This document shows positions 37,511-45,094 of a stretch of DNA of 64,000 nt, piece by piece. This DNA comes from Phycisphaerae bacterium (GTDB lineage: Bacteria; Planctomycetota; Phycisphaerae; UBA1845; Fen-1342). Within the stretch, counting starts at the first letter, position 1. Each line of letters begins with the position of its first letter. Both the position numbers and the translations under genes were made by a program. The notes below the pieces were generated by a model. That model did no database searches. It had not been told where the DNA came from and saw nothing but the letters and a program-made list of their open reading frames with translations. The stretch lies in assembly GCA_028279405.1 (NCBI GenBank), contig JANQNU010000059.1, positions 59,214 to 123,213 of the forward strand, in the 5' to 3' direction.

Positions 37511-39412
37511 CTACTGCAAGCTCACGAGCACCAGCACGAGACCTTCGCCGCTGTCGAGCGCCGTCATCGCTTTGCCGATGATGGCACCCTGTGCGCGTAC
37601 GGGGTCTGCCGCGCGCATGGCGCAACCGGGCTCTTCGGCGGTGGTCAGCAGGTCTCCGGGCTTGATCGGGCCGTTAGCCGTATCGCAACGGGTCCAGACA
37701 CGGCCGGTGAGGGCGACCGGGTGTGCGCCACTGGCGATTGTGTCCGTCTGGCCCATGACCATGCCGGTGTTGACGCCGCCGGCGCCGCTGATGATGCCGG
37801 CGACGGTTGCGTCGTAAGCACTTCGGCTGACGACGAGCTTGCCGGCGTTCTCCGGGTCGATGCAAACCACCATGCCGGGCTCGACGGCTTGCCCCTCCGG
37901 AGAGCGAACGTCGAACGACTCGGACAGGTCGCTGCCGCCGGTGATCTCGAGCACGTGGGTACGCGTCCGGCCGGCGACATCGAGGCGGTGTCCCGGGCTA
38001 AGCGTGCCGATACCGACATCGCCATCCTCGGTGATGACCATGCGATCGAAACCGCCGTTCTTGAAGAAGAGATTGTTGTTGCTACCGAGCGCGATGTATG
38101 CGTTGGTGGGGTCCCCGGTCCGGTTGAACCGCAGGAACGCGGCGCCCGTGCCCTCACTCTCGATCATCGCCGACGGAGCGTTGCCGCTCACGTGGAGCCG
38201 GTGTGTCGGGGCGGTGGTGCCGACGCCGATGTTTCCGCCGGGCGAAATCGTCATTCGTTCGAAACCGCCGTTGACGATCGAGAGCATGCTCGCACTGTTC
38301 TGGCGCAGCTCAGCGACCCACGAGCCGGCAGCTCGCATCTTCAACGCGACCTCGGAACCGCCTGTGCGCATGTCGAGCATCGACTCCGGGTTCTGGGTGC
38401 CGATACCGACACGGCCACTGGGCGTGATGCGCATGCGTTCGATGGAGTCGACCTGGAATGAAATCGGCATGTCCGGATCGTCAGCATCCATGGAGAACAG
38501 TTTGGTGCCGTTGGTGGCGTTCGAGACGCGCAATCGACCGGTTGCGATGTCGTCGCCGCCGAAGATGAAGTCGCGAATCGCTTGCATTTCGAAGATCGTG
38601 CTCGCCGGGGCGCTCGGGATCTGGGCCGCGAAGTGCTGGATCAGTTGTCGCGTCGGAGCGCCCGACAGAACGTGAAGATCAGCTTGCGGCGTGGAGGCTC
38701 CGAGCCCGAGCTCGCCGCTTTCGGTGAGGACCATGATGTCGCGGGGGCTACTCGTCGGTCCGGTACGGAAATGAAAGTCGAGTGTGCCGGCGGGGGCACC
38801 GCTACCATCGTGCAGGTTGTCGAGCCAGACGGGCTTCTTGTTGTTTTCGCGGGAGCAGGCGGTCACGTGTGCGCCCGAGGCGTCGGTGTTGCGGAGTTCG
38901 GCCCACTGGACGGCGTCGCGCCGGCTGCGGATCGAGCCGCCGAAGATGTCGAGCATCGAAGTTGGCGCCAGGGTATTGATGCCAACGTTACCGTTGTCAT
39001 CAACGATCACGATCGGTGTGAAGGTGTCGGGCTGGACCAGTCGCTCGCTTGCGGATGCTTTCGCAGCGAAGGGATTCATACCGACGCGTGTACGAGGCAT
39101 TTCGGGGTCCGCGTCCACGGCAAGGCCGACCCAGATTTCGGCGGCGTCGAGCGCCGTATCGGGCACGCCAATGGACTCGCCGAGGATGACGGCGAAGACG
39201 CCGTTGGTCAGCGGTGTGGCAAGCGTTTCCGAGTAGAGCGCGTTGCCACCGATCTCGGCGTCATAGAATGAGACGGTCAGGGAGACCGTTTCGTTCGCGA
39301 AGCCGGGCAGCTTACCCTGGTACGTGACGGTACGGGGGACGTCGGCGAGCACGCCGGGGACGCTCCCCAGAAACAGTGCTGACAGGAAGAGGTGGGCAGA
39401 GAATCTGCGCAT
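37511..39412 (-). CDS. Exported tail-fibre-like repeat protein
   Basis: A 633-residue secreted protein with signal peptide MRRFSAHLFLSALFLGSVPG. It contains at least four copies of a pattern like RMxIxxxGxVGIGTxxPxxxLxV (around residues 150, 230, 345, 395 and 460), as in phage-tail-fibre and large bacterial surface proteins that form beta-rich trimeric stems. The C-terminal 150 residues, with VAGIISGAGGVNTG and GRVWTRCDTANGPIKPGDLL, form a conserved globular end of unknown function. AAGGAG precedes the ATG. Likely surface or secreted; partner of the downstream protease and dockerin protein by position only. Confidence 0.8.
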   Translation of the reverse strand: MRRFSAHLFLSALFLGSVPGVLADVPRTVTYQGKLPGFANETVSLTVSFYDAEIGGNALYSETLATPLTNGVFAVILGESIGVPDTALDAAEIWVGLAVDADPEMPRTRVGMNPFAAKASASERLVQPDTFTPIVIVDDNGNVGINTLAPTSMLDIFGGSIRSRRDAVQWAELRNTDASGAHVTACSRENNKKPVWLDNLHDGSGAPAGTLDFHFRTGPTSSPRDIMVLTESGELGLGASTPQADLHVLSGAPTRQLIQHFAAQIPSAPASTIFEMQAIRDFIFGGDDIATGRLRVSNATNGTKLFSMDADDPDMPISFQVDSIERMRITPSGRVGIGTQNPESMLDMRTGGSEVALKMRAAGSWVAELRQNSASMLSIVNGGFERMTISPGGNIGVGTTAPTHRLHVSGNAPSAMIESEGTGAAFLRFNRTGDPTNAYIALGSNNNLFFKNGGFDRMVITEDGDVGIGTLSPGHRLDVAGRTRTHVLEITGGSDLSESFDVRSPEGQAVEPGMVVCIDPENAGKLVVSRSAYDATVAGIISGAGGVNTGMVMGQTDTIASGAHPVALTGRVWTRCDTANGPIKPGDLLTTAEEPGCAMRAADPVRAQGAIIGKAMTALDSGEGLVLVLVSLQ

Positions 39413-39646
39413 TCCGGACTCCTTCGGTTTCGTGAACGGGATTGAAACGGAGCCGTGAGCGACGGGAGCAATCCGACTCGGACGGCCTACTTGCGGAAAC
39501 TTGGTGTGGCGCAGTCGTGATCTGTCGGAAAAATCGTGAGGGTCGAGGAGCGTGAAAGGTCGCAGAGGGGGGATTGAGTCCGACTCGCCGACGATAGACT
39601 GCTGCGCTATGATGTCGGCAATCTGTCACTGGAAGGAAGGTCGACG

Positions 39647-40639
39647 ATGCACGAGCCGCAGCGTATCGAGCTCGCCCTGACACCGACGCCGCTGATCGCC
39701 CCAAGCAGGCTGCGCGAGAGCATCGGTCGTGACGATCTGTGGGTCAAGCGCGACGATCTCACCGGGCTCGAGCTCAGTGGAAACAAGATTCGCAAGCTGG
39801 AATACGTACTGGCCGACGCGATTGCGACCGGCTGTGATACGATCGTGACCGAGGGTACGTGCCAGTCGAATCATTGTCGTGCCACGGCCGCAGCATGCGC
39901 GCGGCTCGGTCTGCGCTGTGTGCTACTGTTTCGGCCCGCACCGCCGACGACGATGCAGGGGAACCATCTGCTGGACACGCTCTGCGGTGCCGAAACACGC
40001 AGCTACGACCGGCCCGCCTTCGACCAGAATCGGACGGCGATCGTCAACGACGTACTCGCAGAGCTACGTGGCGCCGGTGCGAGACCGCGCTGGACACCGG
40101 CCGGCGCGTCGGAGCCGCTCGGCTGCTGGGGATACATACGGGCTGCCGCCGAACTCGGCGCGCAGCTATCGTCAGCGGGCATCGAGGCTTGCGACGTGGT
40201 GGTCGCCGTTTCTTCCGGCGGTACGTACGCCGGGCTTCTGCTCGGCAAGTGGTTACACCAGCTAACGAATGTACGGCTGATCGCTATACCCGTCAGCGAC
40301 GACATCGCTTGGCATCGCACGAACACCGAAGCACTCTGCACGAGGGCGATCGAACAATTCGAACTGCCGATTACGTTTCGTCCGGAGGATATGCACTTCG
40401 AAGACGGGTTCGTGGGCGAGGGATACGCGATTCCGTACGATGGCGCGAACGAGACGGTGCGGATGCTGATGCGGACCGAGGCGCTGCTGCTCGACCCGGT
40501 CTACACCGCGAAGGCGTTCTACGGGATGTTGACGCGCATCGCGGAGCATAGACTCGGACAGGATCGTCCCATCGTATTCATGCACACCGGTGGGTTCTTC
40601 TCCAACTTCGCCTGGCCGGAACGATTGCTCGGCGCATAG
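39647..40639 (+). CDS. PLP-dependent D-cysteine desulfhydrase/ACC deaminase-like enzyme
   Basis: A 330-residue fold-type II PLP enzyme. The PLP lysine is within SGNKIRKLEY (Lys47), and TEGTCQSNHCRATAAAC and VAVSSGGTYAGLLLG are the other family segments. The group includes D-cysteine desulfhydrase (D-Cys to pyruvate, sulfide and ammonia) and ACC deaminase; sequence alone does not settle the substrate, although D-cysteine desulfhydrase is commoner. GGAAGGAAGG lies upstream of the ATG. Stands alone between opposite-strand genes. Confidence 0.85.
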   Translation: MHEPQRIELALTPTPLIAPSRLRESIGRDDLWVKRDDLTGLELSGNKIRKLEYVLADAIATGCDTIVTEGTCQSNHCRATAAACARLGLRCVLLFRPAPPTTMQGNHLLDTLCGAETRSYDRPAFDQNRTAIVNDVLAELRGAGARPRWTPAGASEPLGCWGYIRAAAELGAQLSSAGIEACDVVVAVSSGGTYAGLLLGKWLHQLTNVRLIAIPVSDDIAWHRTNTEALCTRAIEQFELPITFRPEDMHFEDGFVGEGYAIPYDGANETVRMLMRTEALLLDPVYTAKAFYGMLTRIAEHRLGQDRPIVFMHTGGFFSNFAWPERLLGA

Positions 40640-40795
40640 CGAGGGAGTCCACAAACCCGCCGCAGGTAACGGAGCGCTCAGCGGCACGGGAGCCGGCCGG
40701 CACGGATTACCATGTTGTTGGCGCAACAACAAACTGCGCCTTTACCAATGGGTAACGACGTTGCCGATGATTTGTCATTTGGCGTCCAAGCTGAA

Positions 40796-40829
40796 GCGAG
40801 GAGTGCCATTTGGCGCACTCCTCGCAATC
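40796..40829 (-). terminator. Hairpin 3-prime of the AT-hook gene
   Basis: GCGAGGAGTGC and GCACTCCTCGC form an 11-base perfect stem around a short loop, just beyond the stop codon at 40837 on the minus strand. No clear U-run follows, so it is a terminator-like hairpin rather than a textbook one. Confidence 0.55.
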
Positions 40830-40836
40830 GGGGGCA

Positions 40837-41328
40837 TTATTTTAGCTTGTATACGCCGCGCGCGACACGCTTGACCTCTGGCATTTCGGTCATGGCAATG
40901 CCGACACTTTTTGCAAACGTCTGGTTCTTGGTTTTATAGCCAGCGGCGAGAATCGCCTTGGCTACTTCCGGGACGCGCATCGCCTTGCCCCGCGCCGACA
41001 GTGTATCCACAATCAGCGCCTTGACTGAGCCCTTCCGATAACCCTTGGCGGTGCTGCCACGCGGACGACCGGGACCACGACGCGATTGACGACGTGCGAC
41101 GGGCCGACTCCGACGAGCACCGCTTATCCCGACTACGGTGCCGTTCGAGGCTGAGCCCTGCATCGTCGTGATCGCATGTTCCAGCGCAGCGATCTGTCTG
41201 TCGATCTCGTCGCGCTGGTCCAGCAGATCCCGATATGCCGTTGTAAGACTTGGCAACACTCCGGTCTGATTACCGGCTCTCGATGTTCGTCCCTTCCGAG
41301 TCGCCCCCTTGCGACGACCTTTGGGCAT
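40837..41328 (-). CDS. AT-hook DNA-binding protein with C-terminal winged-helix-like domain
   Basis: A 163-residue strongly basic protein. Architecture: a Lys/Arg-rich N-terminus, a coiled-coil segment (about 30-56, YRDLLDQRDEIDRQIAALEH), a basic linker with an AT-hook core (GPGRPRGS, 85-92), and a C-terminal domain (about 100-163, SVKALIVDTLSARGKAMRVP...GVYKLK) resembling small winged-helix/HARE-type domains. This points to a chromatin or nucleoid protein rather than a classical regulator. AGGAGATAG precedes the ATG at 41328. The gene and its 5-prime flank are less GC-rich than neighbours. Function inferred from architecture only. Confidence 0.7.
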   Translation of the reverse strand: MPKGRRKGATRKGRTSRAGNQTGVLPSLTTAYRDLLDQRDEIDRQIAALEHAITTMQGSASNGTVVGISGARRSRPVARRQSRRGPGRPRGSTAKGYRKGSVKALIVDTLSARGKAMRVPEVAKAILAAGYKTKNQTFAKSVGIAMTEMPEVKRVARGVYKLK

Positions 41329-41475
41329 GTCAGCTATCTCCTAGCCTCTACAAAAAAGTGGTGATTGAAAAACGCCTAAGAATAACGCTCATACAAAAAA
41401 CTACTGTACGGTGGGCAAATGCCTGTGTCAACAAATAGCCTCTTATCGTGCCGCAGCGATGAGTACCTAACGGCA

Positions 41476-42888
41476 TCACACGCTGCTCTTTCGTCCGCGG
41501 CTCGCGAACGTATCAATCTCGCGCCGTTGCGCCGCAAAACCGTCCTTGCCCATCAAGGCGTACGTATAGTCCTTGCCCATCTGAACCGCCGGCTGATCGT
41601 ACGGATCGATCTCGAGCAGGTAGCCCGCGATCGTCGTCGCTGCCTCCCAAAGCATGATAAACGCGCCCACGTGCTCTTCGTTGATTTGTGGGAAACGAAT
41701 CGTCAGGCAGGGACGCCCACTACGAACGAGCGCGAATTCCGTCGCGCGTTTCTCCGCGGTCAATAAGCGTGCAAGCGAAGTTCCCTGGAGGTATTTGAGA
41801 CTCGCCGGCGTTCCCGCCACGCGCGGGATGCGAACGTCTTTCTTGAACCGTTCCACTTCGAGAAAGATGAACACCTTGTCGTTCGGCCCCTCGCGGTAGA
41901 GTTGGACCTGGGAATGCTGGTCGGTTGCCCCCAGTGCCTTGATCGGCGTCGGGCCAACGACCACCGGGGTCCCGTCGCGCGCCGTACACTTGCCAAGGCT
42001 TTCGGCCCACAGTTGTCGATACCAATCCGCGAGATCCTTCAATTGATGGCTATACGGCATCATGACGTGTAGCCGCTTGCCTCGCACGTAGTACGCGTGG
42101 AGCAGCAGTGCGAGCATCGCCGCCGGATTGCGTTTGAGTGTTCGTTGGGCACAGCGCTTTCCCATTTCCCGTGCGCCGCTGAGCAGCTTGCCGATGTTGA
42201 TGCCGCACATCCCTGCCGAGAACAACCCGACTGCCGAGAGAACGGAAAATCGGCCGCCGACACCCTCGGGAACGGCTAGCGTCTCCCAACCCTCCGCGTC
42301 CACGATCTCGCGCATCGTGCCGCTATGGGCGTCGGTCGTGACCAGCAGGTTGCGGCGCAGCGCACGGTCGCCCAGTTTGTCGCGCAGCAGCTTGCGCACG
42401 ATCAGGAACTGTGCTGCGGTCTCGGCAGTTTCGCCGGACTTGGTGATGACGTTGAAGAGCGTCTTGCGGAGACGAGGCCCGAGCACCTCCAGCAGGCTCG
42501 CGACCTGTACCGGATCCACATTGTCGACCACGAAAAGCCGCGGTCCACCGCGACGAGTGGTGGGCAGGCTGTTGTAGTACGGCGGGTTGAGCGCCGTCTG
42601 TAACGCGATGTTACCCAGCGCCGAGCCGCCAATCCCGAGCACCACGAGGTTTTCGAAGGCATTGGCACGAGGTTTGATTGCCGTACGGATACCGCGCAGC
42701 ATGGCGGCATCGTCGGGCAAGTCGCGATACCGATGCCGACCGTCTTTTCGTTCGCGTTCGATCGTGGCAACCGTCTCCATCACTCGCCGACCGGCGCCGT
42801 CCAGCTCCGCCGACGTGAGTCCATGGGTCGTGCCGACCGAATTCGAAAGAATGCGGGAATAATCGAGAGTCAGGCCTTGTTGCGACAT
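41476..42888 (-). CDS. pgi: Glucose-6-phosphate isomerase
   Basis: Interconverts glucose 6-phosphate and fructose 6-phosphate in glycolysis and gluconeogenesis. The 470 residues match the shorter bacterial type. Visible motifs are VVLGIGGSALGN, NVITKSGETAETA (phosphate binding), GVGGRFSVLSAVGL (family signature 1) and QLWAESLGK with the catalytic Glu; a C-terminal Lys follows in MGKDYTYALMGK. GGAGC lies upstream of the ATG. Stands alone on its strand. Assignment firm. Confidence 0.95.
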   Translation of the reverse strand: MSQQGLTLDYSRILSNSVGTTHGLTSAELDGAGRRVMETVATIERERKDGRHRYRDLPDDAAMLRGIRTAIKPRANAFENLVVLGIGGSALGNIALQTALNPPYYNSLPTTRRGGPRLFVVDNVDPVQVASLLEVLGPRLRKTLFNVITKSGETAETAAQFLIVRKLLRDKLGDRALRRNLLVTTDAHSGTMREIVDAEGWETLAVPEGVGGRFSVLSAVGLFSAGMCGINIGKLLSGAREMGKRCAQRTLKRNPAAMLALLLHAYYVRGKRLHVMMPYSHQLKDLADWYRQLWAESLGKCTARDGTPVVVGPTPIKALGATDQHSQVQLYREGPNDKVFIFLEVERFKKDVRIPRVAGTPASLKYLQGTSLARLLTAEKRATEFALVRSGRPCLTIRFPQINEEHVGAFIMLWEAATTIAGYLLEIDPYDQPAVQMGKDYTYALMGKDGFAAQRREIDTFASRGRKSSV

Positions 42889-43088
42889 TTGTAGCTCCGT
42901 GTATTGTCCGAGCGTTTGTTCCAGGGCAATCCCGGCCTGCGAGGTCGGAAATCGAGCTTTCGCAATTCGTTCTTTTTTATGCGGAACTGCGATGCAGCCG
43001 GGTTAAGATAGCCTCGCTCATCGAGCAACGGTAGTAGAGGGTGAAGGTGGATCCAGGAGTTCAGGGTGGAATCCAGAGGAGGTACACA

Positions 43089-44477
43089 ATGAGGTTTTCC
43101 TATCGTAATGCTTCTTTGATGGTCGGCATCGTCGCCGGCTTGGCCTGTAGCGCGCCGGTCGTCGGACAGGGCTTCTCCGAAGGCCCCGATGTGATCTACA
43201 CCGACTGCGACAGCGTGTCGCTACGTGCGACGATCGGCGATACCCGCGCGTATTCGATTCAGAGCGATACGTGCAACATCGGTAACCAGGTGTTGGGCTG
43301 GGGACCGAGCGTCAATCGCTCCCCGATTCTTGCAATGAACGTCTACCGTCTCCACGAAGGCCGGCTGATGCAGCTCGGTGCGTCGTGGACCAAGGGCGCC
43401 TGCTGCGCGTTCGAATCGAACGGTTGCGGGCTTGGCTGCACGCAGAGCAGCGGTCTTGGACCGGGTTGCCTCGACGTTTATTCGGCCGGGTTCAACGCCG
43501 GCCAGGGACGCATGGCACCGCGCTCGACCGCTAATCCGTTCACCGGCGCCCTCCAGCTGCCTCCGCCTTTCGGCGGCACCTCGGTCGATCGGCTGATTCA
43601 GGTGCAGACCGACGACCTTCGCACCGCGGACTTCCCGGGCGCAATCTACTTCATCGAAGGCGTCTACGTCGCTGTCGACGACGCACCCGCAGGCAACGCA
43701 CTCAACAACGCGTCGTACAAGCGCGTCAATGTCGGCACCAACTTCAGCATGGTCCCAACGGGCCAGATGTTCCAGACCGTGCCGGCCATCTTTGCCTGGC
43801 GCGACCATGGCAACGGGCCCAATCTGGTTGACCCGAGCGTCCAGATCGTCGAGATCGACGTTCCCGGCGAAGGCCGGATGTACGCCGGCGCGAAGGTGAT
43901 CGACAACAAGGACGGTACCTGGCGCTATGAGTACGCGATTTACAACCTGACCAGCAAGGCATCGTGCGGCTCGTTGGAAGTGCCGGTCCTGCCGGGCGTC
44001 AACGTCACCAACATCGGCTTCCACGACGTCGATCGGCACTCCGGCGAGAACATCGACAGCACCGACTGGACGCAGAACCGCGGTGCGGGCAGCGTCGCCT
44101 GGGCAACGCAGCAGCCGTTCGACCAGGACGAAAACGGCAACTACATCGAGTGGGGTACGCTGTACAACTACTGGTTCGATGCAGACGCGCCGCCGCAAGA
44201 CGGCTCCGTGACGCTGGGCACGTTCCGGCCGCACTCGCCGGACTTCGTGGTCGCTTCGCTGCCGGTGCCGCAGGGACCGGCGGTTCTGCTCGGTGACCTC
44301 AACTGCGACGGCGTCGTCAGCGTTGGCGACATCAACGCCTTCGTGCTCGCGCTCACCGATACCGATGGTTACCGCAAGGCGTTCCCGGATTGCAACGCGC
44401 TGAACGGTGACTTCAACGACGACGGTGCGGTCACGGTCGGCGACATCAACGGCTTCGTCGCGGTCGTATCGGAATAG
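43089..44477 (+). CDS. Exported protein with C-terminal dockerin-like module
   Basis: A 462-residue secreted protein. Start ATG 43089 is preceded by GAGGAGG; signal peptide SLMVGIVAGLACSAPVVGQ. The main body (about 25-390) has several Cys, including CCAFESNGCGLGCTQSSG, and no recognised enzyme motif, and could be a surface or extracellular matrix protein. The C-terminus carries a double Ca-loop: GDLNCDGVVSVGDINAFVLA and GDFNDDGAVTVGDINGFVAV, closely matching the 35277-35711 protein. Followed by a strong hairpin. Confidence 0.75.
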   Translation: MRFSYRNASLMVGIVAGLACSAPVVGQGFSEGPDVIYTDCDSVSLRATIGDTRAYSIQSDTCNIGNQVLGWGPSVNRSPILAMNVYRLHEGRLMQLGASWTKGACCAFESNGCGLGCTQSSGLGPGCLDVYSAGFNAGQGRMAPRSTANPFTGALQLPPPFGGTSVDRLIQVQTDDLRTADFPGAIYFIEGVYVAVDDAPAGNALNNASYKRVNVGTNFSMVPTGQMFQTVPAIFAWRDHGNGPNLVDPSVQIVEIDVPGEGRMYAGAKVIDNKDGTWRYEYAIYNLTSKASCGSLEVPVLPGVNVTNIGFHDVDRHSGENIDSTDWTQNRGAGSVAWATQQPFDQDENGNYIEWGTLYNYWFDADAPPQDGSVTLGTFRPHSPDFVVASLPVPQGPAVLLGDLNCDGVVSVGDINAFVLALTDTDGYRKAFPDCNALNGDFNDDGAVTVGDINGFVAVVSE

Positions 44478-44503
44478 TTTCCTCAGACTGCAGCAAGCAT
44501 CTC

Positions 44504-44534
44504 AAGGGCACGCGCTACACGGCGCGTGCCCTTT
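44504..44534 (+). terminator. Perfect 12-bp hairpin 3-prime of the dockerin-module gene
   Basis: AAGGGCACGCGC and GCGCGTGCCCTT form a perfect 12-base stem with a six-base loop, followed by a short run of T. It sits 27 bases after the stop and before the convergent HIT gene. Confidence 0.75.
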
Positions 44535-44573
44535 GCCGTTCGTCACATCCGGCGCTGGATTGGGTGCGGCGGT

Positions 44574-45092
44574 TTAGACACCGAACAAGCCGAGTCGGTC
44601 CGCGGTCTGCTGAAAACAGGCCGCTACATTCTCGAGCGCGTCCGGCATGACCTTTACGTCACTCAATACGGGCATGAAATTGGTGTCGGCGGTCCAACGC
44701 GGCACGACGTGCCAGTGCAGATGATCGGGCACTCCCGCACCGGCACAGCTGCCGAGATTGATACCGATGTTGAAACCCTCGGCTCGTATCGCGTCGCGGA
44801 GCACGCGCTGCACGTCGCGCACCCGAACGATCAATTCCGTGAGGACCGTGTCCGGAAGCGCTTCGAGACGTCCTTCGTGCGCGGTCGGGGCCACCAGTAC
44901 ATGGCCGTTGCTATAGGGAAACCGATTGAGGACGACCAGCAGCGAGTCGCTCCGAAACAACACGAAGTTACGGACGTCGGCGTCGGCATGGTCCCGGTAG
45001 TGGCAGAGGAAGCAGCCTTCCGGCGTGGGCTCGTCCCCGAGAATATAGTTCATTCGCCAGGGGGCCCAGATGTTCTTCTGACACTCGGGCAT
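44574..45092 (-). CDS. HIT-family nucleotide hydrolase/phosphorylase
   Basis: A 172-residue histidine-triad protein. The HIT motif is HLHWHVV (His124, His126, His128), with catalytic His126 or neighbour. The N-terminal CFLCHYRDH (Cys27, Cys30) looks like the zinc site of Ap4A-phosphorylase-like bacterial members. Likely splits dinucleoside polyphosphates or adenylated compounds; substrate not certain. Starts two bases after the stop of the M16 protease gene, so co-transcribed with it. Confidence 0.9.
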   Translation of the reverse strand: MPECQKNIWAPWRMNYILGDEPTPEGCFLCHYRDHADADVRNFVLFRSDSLLVVLNRFPYSNGHVLVAPTAHEGRLEALPDTVLTELIVRVRDVQRVLRDAIRAEGFNIGINLGSCAGAGVPDHLHWHVVPRWTADTNFMPVLSDVKVMPDALENVAACFQQTADRLGLFGV

Positions 45093-45094
45093 CG

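Noticed and set aside
40713..40729. GTTGTTGGCGCAACAAC inverted repeat as a phage attachment site or operator
   Set aside because: Six-base arms near a gene end with no integrase or second copy; chance dyad likely.
43221..44234. 337-residue minus-strand frame within the dockerin-module gene
   Set aside because: No ribosome site or motif; the plus-strand gene has signal peptide and terminator.
44504..44534. Idea that the hairpin is a riboswitch of the HIT or dockerin gene
   Set aside because: Simple perfect stem with short T run between convergent genes fits a terminator better.
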